Below the pieces are notes generated by a model. That model ran no database searches, had not been told where the DNA came from, and saw nothing but the letters and a program-made list of their open reading frames with translations. The position numbers and the translations under genes were made by a program. From Sclerodactyla briareus (taxonomy: Eukaryota; Echinodermata; Holothuroidea; Dendrochirotida; Sclerodactylidae): a stretch of DNA of 64,000 bases. Positions 45,290-56,902 of this stretch are shown piece by piece (within the stretch, counting starts at the first letter, position 1; each line of letters opens with the position of its first letter). The stretch lies in assembly GCA_026419785.1 (NCBI GenBank), contig JAODTK010004743.1, positions 1 through 64,000 of the forward strand, given 5' to 3'.

Positions 45290-46740
45290 AACATCAGGTT
45301 ATATATCATCGGGTCCGAAGGGCCAGATGAGGTGGATATTGTAGTCAGTTTACCATTCATATATATATAGTGTTGAGGTTGCCATAGGCAACGGTTGCTT
45401 AGTAACGATAGTGGGGTTAAGAACTATCCACTGTGTGGTACCCTATGGTAGAGTGACCATGGGTTTTTTTGTAGGGTGTCCAGCAAATGAGGTGCACTCG
45501 CAAAGGTCGTCCGTTTGTGTTTGAATGTATGTGTGTGGCTCTTGGAGGTGTGTGTGTGTGTGGTGTGTGTGTGTGCGTTGCGTTGTCCGTCAGATTTTTG
45601 ATGGTTTTCGCAAATATCTCCACTTTGAGGTGGCCGAACATGGTAAATTTGCGTAATCCGAACTAGTCTCAAACACACGTGTTACTCATCCAAATTGGAC
45701 ACATTTCTCCAAAAAAAGGAATTCAGGGGAGTTGGAACAGGCCATTTTGGGGTAAAAAGTGAATTTTGCCCATTTCTCACTGTTGGTCAAGATGTTCGGT
45801 GTTACAAAATGATACCCGAATAATCTGAGACTTCATAACAAGGCAGGAAAGTAACGAAATATTGACGGCTTCCGTGCATGTAGCAAAAATTGCCAAAATG
45901 AATCGAATTTAGGGGGGGGGGGGTTAGGGGGAGCGGGTTAGAGGCGTGATTCAAGGATTCTCCCATGGAAGTACTACAATCATTCACATAAGAGCAAGAC
46001 AAAACCTGTAGCTGGAGACTCTAGAAGGGTGTTGTGAACAGCGGCTATCACGCCACGCCTGGCTACATGGTTAATTTAGCGTACGATTGCACCGATAGTA
46101 GTATACCCATGACTGGTAGGGATTATGGGTAGGGTTTAAGGTTAGTGAGGCTCTCAGGGTTAGGTTTTAGGTGTTGGTAGCGATAAGATTGCGGATATTA
46201 CACTCTGGAATCTGACTCCTGAACCATTCCATTCTGATAGAAAATTATCATTAACCCACTGTGGCTCACGCACGAAGGCATGACCACCCGTGAACAGGCA
46301 TGAAATAGGTCATTTTGGGACCCGAACTACCTCATTTTCGAAACCTTATACATATCTGAGCAGGAAATTGGAACCACAACAGTGAGAAATTCAATTGGAA
46401 ACAAGCTCCTAATTACATCATTCATACAATATAATGCAATGTCAGCCTTGCATGGGCACATTTCTATCTCATCGTGTCCCGAAGGACAGATGAGATATTG
46501 TAGCAGTTTACCATTTCACCTATATATACTGATGATGGTGCCATAGCAACGGTTGTTATGTAACGACAGTGGTGGTTAGAGCTAGCCACTGAGGGATACC
46601 CCATATGGTGGTGCCAATGGGTGTCGGGTTGGTCCATATCTTGATGGCACTCGCCAAGGTGTTAGTGAGGATCAGGTTTAGGTGTTGGTACGAAAAGATT
46701 GGGAATCTGGAATTGGAATCTAAACCTAACCCCCACCCTA
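45290..46740. repeat. Direct duplication, offset about 1.17 kb
   Basis: 45300-45520 and 46470-46660 match: ATC(A)TCG.GTCC(C)GAAGG.CAGATGAG, GTAG.CAGTTTACCATT, GCCATAG(G)CAACGGTTG, AGTAACGA..GTGG(T/G)GTTA, AGC(T)A(T)CCACTG and GCACTCGC.AAGGT. A second pair (46140-46220 and 46655-46715) shares GTTAGTGAGG, AGGTTTTAGGTGTTGGTA and AAGATTG. A GT microsatellite sits at about 45547-45575 and a G-run at 45912-45923. Confidence 0.6.
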
Positions 46741-47450
46741 ATTCCTAACATGAATCTCATACATCCAGTTAAACATGGCTATATACGGTATCAGGCTCAA
46801 TTTAGCCCCCAGCTTGCCTAATGTTACAGTAACAGTGTGAATTTCTCTTCAAGCAACAGTCATTACTAGCCCCGCCTAGGCTATAAGTTATAACGAGTAT
46901 ACTAAAGGCTAGGCCTAGCCTTAAGTTAGTAGACATCCACATTGAATGTTTTTATTTTCCCCCAGTCAAACTACTGTATTAGCCCAAAATGGCACCAGTA
47001 ACATACCCTTCACCCCACCCTTTCCTATAAGCCAGAGCACGTTATTACCAGGTATACTTCACCCTCGGTTTTTGAAGCTAACCAACCAAACCAGGCATGG
47101 CTTCTCAAATTTTCCTAATCCGTCTGGAGTGTGACCAGTGATGTTTGCGCTGATGACTGCTTGACGGTTTAGCGAAAGTTTTAAATATTTTGGAGAGAAC
47201 GAGAAAATACAGCAAACGGCAGCCAGCAGATTCATGTAAATGTATACAAATTGCACAGACGAATGGGTTCTTCCGAAATAAGGGCAGAAATGGACCAGCT
47301 AGAGGCTAAAACCCCCATTTTGGCTGAAAAGCGAAAACGGATATGGTCTATTTTTAAGGGGAACACCTGGCGGATGCATCAGGTTGTAAAGGTGGTGTGT
47401 GCTTCTCCAGGGTTATCGAGAGAAAATAGAAATTGACAGCACTGTCCGGA
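46741..47450. other. No recognisable gene
   Basis: A plus-strand frame at 47251-47436 (61 codons, with SSEIRAEMDQLEAK and KRKRIWSIFKGNTW) looks charged and coiled, but it has no splice context I trust and no recognised family. The TAGGCTAGGCCTAGCCTT patch near 46908 is a palindromic repeat. Confidence 0.3.
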
Positions 47451-47454
47451 GGGT

Positions 47455-47660
47455 CAAATGAAAGGTTAAAGAACGGGAAATGGAAAGGAGGGAAAAAGCG
47501 AGAAGATTTAGTGGAACTTGCTCCCAAAATCCAAGTTAAATTGGGAATAATTGAATAATCTATTAAAATTAGTGGGCCAAATTGGCTGAGGGTTAATGGG
47601 TTATAGTGAGTACGGGGAAGCCTGCTTTTTATGACGCTCTCATAAAGCTAGAGGGTAATC
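47455..47660. repeat. Dispersed repeat (partner 2225-2440)
   Basis: Colinear with the second half of the intronic repeat at 2128-2440; shared blocks are listed there. Similarity is moderate. Confidence 0.45.
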
Positions 47661-47704
47661 TTACCTGCATTCAACTGCATTTTAGCCAGCTATCCCAAGC
47701 GATT

Positions 47705-47760
47705 TCATGCAGTGTAATTTCTGAAGGTTCAGAACTTCTGAAGGTTCAGAACTTCTGAAT
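47705..47760. repeat. Short tandem repeat of about 21 bp
   Basis: Two and a half copies of a TTCTGAAGGTTCAGAAC unit. Confidence 0.7.
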
Positions 47761-47929
47761 ACGCAGTTCATGGATTCCGTGGATATGCAACTCCGGGGAT
47801 GGCCCTCTTGTCAAGTTCCAGTCCGTAGCGTTACAATTTGATTATTCAATCCGAGAAAATACAATTTTATTTGCATGATCACAATTATGTGATTCATAAT
47901 GTAGGGATGAGGGTGGAGACCCTCATAGG

Positions 47930-48330
47930 GGCTTGAATCCTTAGAGGGGCGCGCTGGCGCAGCCATCGTAGAGATTGATTTTTCGAGGGGCGTACTAGCG
48001 ACACCATCTTAGTCTTGAATCCGCGAGGGGCGCGTTGGCGAAACCTTCAAAGGGCTTGAATCCTTCGAAGGGCGCGCTGGCCCAACCCTCATAGAGATGA
48101 GTCCTTTCAAGGGGCGCGTGGGCAACCCTCATAGAGATTTTGAATTAGTCGAGGGGCGAGCTGGCACAACCCCTTGGGGCTCGAATCTACTAGGGCGCGC
48201 TGGCGCAAACCTCATTGGGCTTGAATCCTTCGAAGGCGCGCTGGCGCAACCTAATAGGAAATTGAAGGCCTTTAGGGCGCGCTGGCGCAACCCACATAGA
48301 GATTGAATCCTTCGAGGGAAGCGCGCGTAG
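47930..48330. repeat. GC-rich minisatellite, about eight to nine units of 40-55 bp
   Basis: Each unit reads roughly TTGAATCCTTCGAGGGGCGCGCTGGCGCAACCCTCATAGAGA, with substitutions and indels. Core GGCGCGCTGGCGCAACC occurs in most units. Frames through the array encode a repetitive peptide and are not taken as genes. Confidence 0.85.
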
Positions 48331-49360
48331 AGATGATGCTTACTGTCATACAGCCCGGGAAGAGCCTTTTCCTGCAATCGGGGAGGGGGAGAGTTTGGAA
48401 TGGAACATTATCAGGGCCGCTACGCGCAAACCTAAGGTGTGGGGCTCTACCCTAGATGATGCTAGATCAAGGTCCCCTCCATATCTATCACAACATCGTC
48501 GCCCATGCCGTCAGGAGTTTAGGACGAAGCTTATGGTACATCGTGTACCGGTGTGTAAGTGGCGGGAAGTTGGAACGATGGTAGTAGGGGAAATCTTTCC
48601 TGATGCTGGGGTGGTCTTCCAAGTCGACGAATAGACATCAGAGATGACTCGGAAATATCCAGCAGAACAAGATGTGTGTTATGGTGCCTGCCGCCCTTGA
48701 TCAGTCTCCAATAAGAACAATAGAGAAGAACAGCGGGATACAAAGAATTCTATGAGGCCCTGTAGTAAATGCCAACTAACATAATTAATTCGAGCTTGGC
48801 GTTCACAGGAAACTAAGACTCTAGCGAAGCGTTCCATTTAATCCGTGCGTAAACTGAGGGGACTTGAGCAGAGGCCTTCACGTGTGTTTAACTAGGTTTA
48901 TAATGTTCTATATAAACCAAACTTTCATATGCACACAGTGTGCTATTACCTGCCAACTTACCATAAGAGATGCTCGACCCTTACATCATATTTGTCTGTT
49001 ATCTGGTGAAAAGGGATCACAAAAACTGAATTTAATGATTTACGTCAAAAATTGTTATAAACGCAAATATTGCGTCCATGAAAACACAACGTGTATCCCA
49101 TACACAATTTAGTAACACAAAGCATGTTACATTCGTCCTCGAGGCTTTTTATTTGATTGGATGTCTGAATTTTTACCGAAAGTAATGACAGTTCGACCTT
49201 CAATGAATGTTGCTCATTGCTTTGCTTTAATATGGAGGCGCTTCATTGTTTGAAACATCGGGACTCCCGAAGCCACTTTTGAAGTCCGGGCTGCCGGAGG
49301 GCCGGGGCTAATCATCGAAGTTTACACGCTGGCCACCTAATATTTTTTTTTCTCTCGCAG
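48331..49360. other. No recognisable gene
   Basis: Left flank of the DIRS element. Short frames only, with no domain. A poly-T lies near 49342. Confidence 0.35.
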
Positions 49361-49388
49361 TTCGCGCCCGTCTCCAGTTTGAGGGGCC
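49361..49388. repeat. Left flanking direct repeat of the DIRS element
   Basis: CG..CGTC..C.AGTTTGAGGGGCC immediately precedes the CAGGGGG terminus. It matches 56923-56948 imperfectly in the same orientation. Confidence 0.5.
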
Positions 49389-49448
49389 CAGGGGGCATAT
49401 GACGTGAGTTAACCCCCCTTCGTTAAGGGGGTACTTACGAGGGGCACT

Positions 49449-49600
49449 TACCTTCTGACTTACTACAAATTGCATTTTAAGCCAAACGGCCGCTTCAAAA
49501 CACCTATACCACCACTAAAAAAGACTTAAGCACAGCCCCGGTACTGAACGCAGCCGTAACTAGCTGGGAGCGGTAAGGGGCTGCTACTATCATTCCAACT
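49449..49600. repeat. DIRS inverted terminal repeat, left copy
   Basis: Reverse complement of 56759-56902 with indels. Shared blocks: TACCTTCTG.ACTTAC, AATTGCATTTT, AACGGCCGCTTCAA, CCTATACCAC..CTAAAAA, CCCCGGTAC, GTAACTAGCTGGGAGCGGTAAGGGGCTGC and ACTATCATTC. The left end carries an extension of about 60 bp outside the shared part (49389-49448), which is found again in the internal complementary region. Confidence 0.9.
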
Positions 49601-49650
49601 AGCACCGATGTCCCCTGCTTAGTGGGCGGAGGACGGGTAGGTGCGGGGTC

Positions 49651-49742
49651 GAAGGTAAGTGCCCCTCGTAAGTAGCCCCCTTAACGAAGGGGGGTTATTT
49701 AACTTACTTCAGGCACTACCTTCTGGACTTACTACAAATTGC
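49651..49742. repeat. DIRS internal complementary region
   Basis: The first half (49651-49702) is the reverse complement of the left end (about 49400-49456): GAAGGTAAGTGCCCCTCGTAAGTA and CCCCCTTAACGAAGGGGGGTTA are both present. The second half (49703-49742) matches the reverse complement of the right end (CTACCTTCTGGACTTAC). Joining both termini in one internal segment is the template used for the circular junction in DIRS replication models. Confidence 0.85.
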
Positions 49743-50084
49743 AAGCCTCCACCGCAAGGATGGGGTGGGAAGCCGGGGAGCGATTTAAATCCAACTAGAA
49801 TAAAGACCACTCACCATAAGAGCAATATGCTCTGGAGTACCGTCCGCAGTCAAACCAGAATACAGACATCCGAGCGGGGCACCATCCGTCACAGGCAGGA
49901 TGTCCCGAGCCAGCCACAGCCCAACACAATACGCTCTACGACGAGGCCGGGGTTGGGGAGAAGGGGGAGAGGCACAGGGGCCGACGGTTACCGAGAGGCC
50001 AGTGACCCCCCCCCATGCGAGGGGCCACCAGACGCGGAACTCGGAACGCGACCCCCCGCGGGGAGGGGAAAGCGGTGGCGATCA

Positions 50085-51080
50085 CTCCGCAGGGGTGGGT
50101 CCCGAAGGGTAGGAAGCGATAAAGGTATTCTAGAATTCCATCTCGCAGCTTGTAGAAAATCCTCCAACGGCACACCTTTATAGAGCGCGAGGGAGGAGGC
50201 ACCCCACCCCGCACCATCGAGAGCTCGCCGGTCGAGGACGGACCAACGCCCGGCGGCGGGATCACGATGACGATACAGCGAGAGATTGTATCCGTGGAGG
50301 CGCGTGTATGAGGGTCGCTGCGTGAAACAAAAAGCGACGTACACGGACCACGAGGGACGGGTCCGATCCAAGGTTAACCCGAAGGGCCCGACCGAACCGG
50401 GACACCTCACTCGTCCCCCTCCATCCCCAAAAGCAGCGATGAAAACGGAAGCGGAGAGAAGAAGATTGACGGACTGCGTCTTAGTGAGACACGCCGGGTC
50501 CGGAACCAGGCGGACCCCTGTTAGGCTCGAAACGCATATGGCCGGGGAGGATAGACGGAGCAAGCAAGCCACCACGGCGCCGAGCCGATGCCGCGCAAGA
50601 AGGAACGCTGTCTCAACCCCAGCTGCTGCAGGAGAGCAGTCCGCTAGCAGTTCATGGGAGGCGCGCTAGTATCCGCAGGACGTCCCCAGCCCCAGGGCGG
50701 AAACTAGAGTGCGAACCTAGCACGATCCAAGAAACATGCTACGAAGGGGAAGGTCAAGTGGCTTCGCAGAAGAAGCACCGTTGACACTTCCCGAAACCGC
50801 TATGTATAGCCGCACCAACAGCGGCAGCGGTTAACCCCGGATCGTTGTTCACTTGCCGCCCTACCAAGGAAACAGTAGAGGAGAAACAGGCCACCTCCCG
50901 ACCGTGAACGCGGCCGGGGAAACCTGGCGATCCGCACCACCACCCTCGTTACATCCGAGTCGCGAATTCACACAGGAGAAGGGTGGAAACTCTCCGACCC
51001 GGGCCGCCATCGCGCAGCATTCTCCGAAAGGCCCGACGCACGGAGGGAATCCCTGACACTCGCCACGCAACCAGGCCCCG
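50085..51080 (-). pseudogene. DIRS tyrosine recombinase, frameshifted
   Basis: This enzyme would integrate the circular DNA copy through a covalent phosphotyrosine intermediate. The C-terminal signature is clear: YKGVPLEDFLQAARWNS at about 50132-50182, followed after one shift by NTFIASY and after another by YLRD, which carries the expected nucleophile tyrosine. Upstream, FLLA.H(A)S.RR.GAVVA (about 50560-50620) fits the helix that carries the first catalytic arginine, and HRDPAAGRWSV (about 50240-50275) lies where H-x-x-R is expected, but the second arginine appears only in another frame. The N-terminal part near 51000-51080 (LVAWRVSG-like) follows the RT/RNase H connection. At least four frame changes interrupt it. 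Confidence 0.75.
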
Positions 51081-51084
51081 AGCC

Positions 51085-51460
51085 TCCGGATGCGGACGCG
51101 TGTTCCCAGACCCGTAAGCCCAGGATGCGAAAGCCGGGGAGAATACGCGGAGCCCCCGCCAGCAACGCCCGGAGTGGCCGGAACCCGCTTAGGGTCGGCC
51201 AAACGACGCTATTCAGGGGGACCCAACACGGCCCCTGCAACCTTCGACTAGGCGGAACGGCGGGAAGGCGTACGCATCGAGAAAGGCCCAACCAGAGCAG
51301 AGCATCGACCACCCAGGCGACCCTCGACGGACTCGTTTGCAGAAGAGAGGCCCAGCTTTCGTTGCGAGGCGATGCGAAAAAGTCCACCTCCGGACGATGA
51401 AAACGACTGAACAACGCTTTGGCACAACTCCGACGTTGAAGAGACACTCTGAGGAGAATT
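51085..51460 (-). pseudogene. DIRS post-RNase H connection region
   Basis: The region downstream of RNase H in DIRS polyproteins is recognisable by VDFFASPRNES (about 51361-51390), then VDALLW and, after a shift, AYAFPPFRLVEG (about 51250-51285), with a WP.L.GFRPLRALL segment behind it. These match the conserved EVDLFAS.RN......VDALS..W....AYAFPPF.LI...L block. Its function is unknown. It links RNase H to the recombinase. Confidence 0.72.
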
Positions 51461-51820
51461 GAGTGAGCGCGAGAGCATGTCCGCGTGGATTTCTTTGAAC
51501 CCGGAAGGTGACCGCCTGATAACGCACCCCGTGCGTGGCGGCACCACCGGAACAGATCCTAGGTCAGTCTGACCATAAGACTCCGCGAATGCGTCCGGCC
51601 CTGCTGGGTTATGTACTATACCACTCGCGGTGACTGGTCGCAACGGACCAGTACAGATCGGCCCGCATCTCGTTGCAATAATTCACGTCGCGGACAACGC
51701 CCCCTCTCAACTCGAGCACAATTAATGTGGGGTTTCCCCGTAACTCCCGAATCCCACACGTGAGCCAAGCAACTCCAGCGAGGCGTCCGACGTGAGGCAA
51801 AAGGATGGACGGGAAGGCGG
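51460..51820 (-). pseudogene. DIRS RNase H domain, frameshifted
   Basis: The domain would remove the RNA template during reverse transcription. LTSDASLELLGSRVGFGSYG (about 51735-51800) contains the opening catalytic aspartate motif (TDAS..GWG...G). Later blocks are NYCNEMRADL, the QQGRTHSRSLMVRLT region (about 51560-51610 in a shifted frame) and HADMLSR (about 51467-51487), which is the closing ADALSR motif. The order and spacing suit DIRS/Gypsy-type RNase H. It is continuous with the RT upstream. Confidence 0.8.
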
Positions 51821-51939
51821 GAACCGTACCCCCTGCATTACGTTGTCCCTATTCAGCCACCCCACATGTATTATCAGTCCAGTGTGTCTGCCACTGCACT
51901 GCCTGGCGTCGACAATCCCGAGACGACGGGCGCAAACCG

Positions 51940-52760
51940 CCAAGAGGTGGTTCCTGGAGGGTCGCATGTTACAGCCGGCAAAAAGGGGCAGTTCCACTGG
52001 GTTCGCGCCATGAAGCCGAGGAGAACCAGCCACCCCCGCGCAGGCAGAGTTCTGCTTTGAAGCAGCCGCAACCCCACCCGGCTTTGGCAGGGCCTCCAGT
52101 CCCCCGGGTTGGGGTTTGGCCAACCCCCGTCCGCGTAAATCGCTCTGCGCAACCAGATAAACGATCCGTGGGGACGGTCCCAGGTCGGACTTTGCGAAGT
52201 TGACGAGCCATCCCAGGCGCCGCGCACAAGGTCCAGACCATGCGGTGCTCCTAGGAACCTCCGCCGCTGAGTCCACCACGATAAGCCAGTCGTACAGATA
52301 AGGAAGATCTGGAGCCCCCTGAAGACGAGAGATGGGCCACCCATGGCAATCGAGACACGTGTAAACACCCGGGCTGCCGTCGACCACCCAAACGGGAGAC
52401 TGGAAAGTCGGTAGGAGGAAGCGCTCTTGGTCGGGGAGACGGAAGTAAGGTAATCTTCCGCCTGACCGGGGATATGCAAGAGTATGAATCCGCTAGGTCA
52501 AAGACGTCCGCTCAGAGGCCCCTCCGGGGTGTTTGAAACTCACCGTGGGGTTCCATGCGGAAGTGGGTGGGCGGACGAAACGGTTTTGAGAGGACGCTAA
52601 GTATTCCAATATCGGGCCGCCAGAACCGTCCCAGCTAGGGCGAGTCAGGAAGAAGGACGACCACAAAACAGTGGGCACTTTCTTCCTTGTGGAGAGAGGG
52701 AGTAATGGACCCCTGGCCAAAAAGGTTTCGAACTCCCTCTCCAACGCCGACGCTTGGGAG
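51940..52760 (-). pseudogene. DIRS reverse transcriptase, YxDD altered to YLYD
   Basis: The domain would copy the element RNA into DNA. Blocks in order: EFETFLARG (about 52720), PILEYLASSQNRFVRPP (GGWRPILDLR..N.F...PPF type, about 52560-52620), YFHIP/HIPG entry near 52475, SLPFGWSTAARVFTRV (about 52360-52410), then LPYLYDWLIVV (about 52280-52305), VNFAKSDLGPSP and VYLVA (LG.L.N..KS.L.PS..I.FLG type, about 52150-52205). The catalytic box should read Y-L-D-D-W. Here the codon for the first aspartate is TAC (52286-52300), so one metal ligand is lost. Fingers and palm are spread over three frames. Confidence 0.85.
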
Positions 52761-53499
52761 CGGTCCGCGGGCCGGCGTTATTAGCCCAAAACGCCCGGCA
52801 GCTTTTCAAACCACACACTAGAGTACGGGGGAGGCGCCGTAAACTACAGACGATTTTACCCTGGGAGAGGTGGTTAGGATCACCGTCCCGAGGTGAAGTG
52901 GGCCAACCCCCGCAAAGCCCGGAGATGACCACACACAGGTGGGTCCCGCCCGGGCGGTTCCGGGACGGGGGGCCGGTAGTCACTTACCACCGGGCTGGCT
53001 GGAGGCATAGCCTCCTTTCTGCCAGGGAGGGAGAGAATTGACGCCCCCCTGGGCTGCCGGGCGCTGGCCGGGTTTACCCTCCGGCTACGGGGGGTGGGGC
53101 GAAGGACCATCGCCATCCGGGGGGGCCGAGACGCTGAGGGCTCCCCTGAGCGCGGCGGCACTATGACCAGAAGACTGTCCTCTAGGGCGAAACGTCTTGC
53201 CGTCTTCCAGTACGTTTCCACACGGGAAGCGCCTGTCCGGACCGGGGAAAACAGCTACCGAGGAGGGTCGGGGGGGACCAAAAATATGGGGCGCCGGAGT
53301 TCGCCGCTGCGACACGAGGAAGAGAGGTCAAGTTCCGTAGTAGGACCACATCTCCCCCCCTCCGCAAAGACGTTGCCCAACGGCAAAGCGGGCAAATGAT
53401 ATCGCAGGCCAGTCTAGAAAACAGCGCGTCCTGGCACATCTCGCCACTCACCTCCCCGCAAGGAGGGGCGTGGGGGTCTGCCGAACATCGTCACGGCCG

Positions 53500-55295
53500 G
53501 CGAACCACTCCGCTAAGAAAACGTGGAGAGACAGAGACTTGATACCGAATCCGTAACACGGTCAAAAACGGTGAGATCGGCGTTCTCGGTCCGCCGGGTC
53601 CGATCCCTTCCAAACGGAGGAAGGACCCTTCCCCATTCCTTGGCCGGGAGAACCGAATCCTCCCGACAGGACCAGCCTGTCCCACGCCTCCGGCGGCAGG
53701 TAGGGGAATGGAGAATGGGCAATCGACTGTGCCTGGGGTATATCAATGGATGCGGTCCTCCCGCTGTGGACGCTCGACGGGGACGCCCTGCCCTAGCCTG
53801 GAAACTGGAACACATCCAGCGACATAGGGAGAGTAGGAGCGGGCGGAGCCGGATCCCAGTGCTGGTCCAAACGCCCCAGCCTGTCGGATCCTCCGTCGCG
53901 GCCTTCTGGGTCTTTGACAAGTTCAGGGAAAAGCCCGACCAGTACCGGCACCGCCGCAGCGTAGTCTGCCTCAACGAGGCCCTAACAGGTGGTGTCCGCT
54001 TCGTCAACTGAAGGGGCTCCCTGGCCCGACGGGCCCCCCTAACGAGGGGGCAGGGAGATTCGCCGGCGAAGAACGGAGCGTCCGAACCCTGTACAACGTC
54101 GGATGCGTGCACGTCGATCTCCGGTTCGAGGACCGGCGGGGGAAGATCGAAGTCTGTGTCTGATGGCTCAATCGCCCGAACACATCGGAGACGTACGGGT
54201 AGGAACAACCGGACACTGAGAACCCTCCCGGCACGCGGGAGTTCCGGTGTCGTTCGAGGAGGGGAGGTGGACCAGCGAGCGCTTCCCGTCCCCGGGCGGA
54301 GAGGCCTCTCACTCCGGGCGTGCCGCCCTTTGAGCCACACCGTCGTCAGGGACTGAAGAGCTTCCAACGTTGAAGCTAATTGCCCCCTTGAAGCATCGCG
54401 CTTCTTCTAGGCTTACAAAACGGGACTAACGAGAGGGGACATGGACCTTGTCCTCCTTTTTCCATAAACCCTCCGCGGAACGACTTGTCAGGGTAAGTCT
54501 CAACCCTATCATTTCCCGCGCACGGACGGGCCTTGCAGTCTGGGGCGGGATCGGAACACGGAGACAACAACTCCGCCCGTCCCTGCAATAACAAATCCTG
54601 AACCGAATTCCCCGCATCGACAGGAGGGGGATGGGGGATCCCCGAAGAGACCCAAGGGGGAGAACCCGTCGCGAGGGTTGGTTGGGCTGCAGCCCCAGGG
54701 GGCACGCCCCCAAAACCCTGGTGTGCGCCATGACGGTTCCCCATTGGGCCGCCCGAAAAAACCTTGAGATCCCAACTGGGTGGGCGCACTAACATGACTA
54801 CGTCACCCGACGCCCTGTGGACGGCCGTCTCCTAACAGTTCCAGGGCCTGAAACGTACCGACCATTCCGGGAGAAACACCATACACATATTCTGTGGTGC
54901 TCCAGGCACTCGTCCCCCCTGGAGGAACGTTCCCTACCCTGTGCCCCCGGCGCAGGGGTCGTGCCAACCCCACGTAGAGCCAACTGTCCTGGTAGGGGGT
55001 GGCTGAGGCCGGAAACCCCGACACGCGCGGAGGCCCTGCCCTCACCCGGTTTGGATCATGACGACGGAATGGTGCGCAGCGCCACCGTAGTTCGTCTGCA
55101 AACAGCGTCCCCACCCCCCGGGGGACCCATTCCCCCCCCCAGGCCGACGCAGAACGGTCGCCTGAGGTGGAGGGAGAATGGAGGGGGACTGATACAAACC
55201 GAGGTGCCCCAGAGGGATCCGCAATGGTCCCTGAAGAACCCGGTGGTGGACGAGTATTAAGCCCGTGTCCCTTCAACGCAGTGACCGGCACCACC
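53500..55295 (-). pseudogene. DIRS gag-like region, frameshifted
   Basis: This region occupies the position of gag upstream of RT in DIRS elements. The longest open stretch (53513-54367, 284 codons) contains EALQSLTTVWLKGR and an acidic block with DFDLPPPVLEPEIDVHASD. In its second half the neighbouring frame becomes more protein-like. Upstream frames (54376-54795 and 54803-55294) are proline- and glycine-rich. No zinc knuckle is evident, which is not unusual for DIRS gag. The identity rests on position and composition, not on a conserved motif. Confidence 0.5.
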
Positions 55296-55299
55296 GGAG

Positions 55300-56758
55300 T
55301 CGTCCGGCCCCACGCGGGCCCATTCCCCCATTACTGGCGAACCCAACAAGGGAGCCGCTGGAGGGAAAGGAAGACAGGACTCAGGAGGCCCGACGCTCGA
55401 AGAACGGGGGGACCCGGAGGGATCCCACCAAGCATGGATTTGAGCGCCGCAAGCGCCGAAGCCGCAGTAAAAAACGGGAGGACCTCTGATGCTTGCGGGA
55501 GTGCGCTGGCTCGAGACACTGTAACGTAATGCTCTTCATCTTACAGAACTGAAAACAGCCAACGAAAACAGAGTTAGTAAATCAGTTAGTGTACTCACAC
55601 TAAGTACTCTACATAGACGATGTACTCGAATAGGTTTCAAAGGACCCGGGAGCGCCCGATGGGTCCCCAACAATGACCCCCTGCCGGCCCTACTCTGAAA
55701 ATCAAATTTGCACTTTGGACCCCTAAAAGGGCTTACTGTTTACGAGATATAGAGCAACACGTGAAAACTGGCAACGCAACCGGTAAAGGCCCACCCCCCC
55801 ACTTACCGGGGGGGTGGGGAGGGAAAAGCATGACCGGTCAGAGGTCCCCTTAGGGGGAACCCAAGACAAAACACCCAAACCCCAGGCCACCAGGGAGGGT
55901 AAACAGCCCCCGACGGGCGAATAAAGATTGCCGCCAAAGCTACTGGCTGTGACGTCCCGCTCCAAAGATGGCTCATCTGAAATAGGAACAAAAAATGCTA
56001 CAGGTCATCACATGAAAAGAAAATTTTGCCCCTACCCCCAGCTATAGCCTGCACACAGCGGGTAACATATGCGTGACATATTAATAAAAATAGGACTATA
56101 GACCACAACAATTATGGCACCCCAAGCGCATCCGTAGCAATGCTAAAAAAGGAACGTGAGGTGCCCTATTGATATGCAAATTAGGCACGGCCTGAGAGCC
56201 AGCGCTCTGAGCGCCTGAGGGCCTAGCCACACCGCCAACGGGGGAAAAAACACACAATTCACGGACGAAAACCCCCATAGCCACGTGTGTAACGTCCCAG
56301 TGCAAAGCTAGCGATAGGCGAGGAGGGGACCAAAAACCGCTAGCGAACTAGTGGATGGAAACAACCCCCTCCGGAGCCCAAGGGGGCGGACAGAGCCCAG
56401 AGAGGGCTCGAACGAACCGAAACAAGATAGGGGGAAGGAAACGCCCTTAGCCCGGGCGGGGAGGGAGGGAGAAAACCCAGCCCCCACGGAAGAACGGTCG
56501 GCCCAACGAATCCCAAAACAAAAAGACCCGGCAAACACAAGACCTGCACTGGCCCGCTAATCGAAAGTTACGATCCCAGAATGGGCAGAAATGAGTGAAT
56601 TAATTACAGAAAATACCCACAAACCCCCAAAAAGAATTATATCACCAATCCATATCACCTGATAGGTGGTTGGAAAGGTGGCAGAAAGTGGCGTGAGAAT
56701 CGTAAACTCAAACGAGATAACAGTAGGCCGTGTGTTGCTGTGAACCACACACCGAAAA
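55300..56758 (-). other. DIRS 5' region without recognised coding sequence
   Basis: Lies between the right ITR and the gag-like region. The open frames are short and proline/glycine-rich. I cannot tell a long leader from an extra, decayed coding region or a nested insertion. Confidence 0.4.
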
Positions 56759-56902
56759 GAATGATAGTGCAGCCCCTTACCGCTCCCAGCTAGTTACGGA
56801 TGCGTTCGGTACCGGGGCGTGCTGAACTCTTTTTAGTGGTATAGGTTGTGTTGAAGCGGCCGTTGGCCGAAAATGCAATTTTCGTAAGTCCAGAAGGTAA
56901 CC
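56759..56902. repeat. DIRS inverted terminal repeat, right copy
   Basis: Partner of 49449-49600. It starts at the AGAATGATAGTGCAGCCCC segment and ends at CCAGAAGGTAA. The outer 20 bp reach the CCCCCCTG end at 56922. Confidence 0.9.

Noticed and set aside
47930-48330. CRISPR-like array (regular repeats)
   Set aside because: Repeats are adjacent and diverged without unique spacers, and the window is eukaryotic; it is a minisatellite.
49659-55529. Many plus-strand open frames in the GC-rich block
   Set aside because: They are shadows opposite the minus-strand DIRS proteins. GC richness lowers stop frequency.
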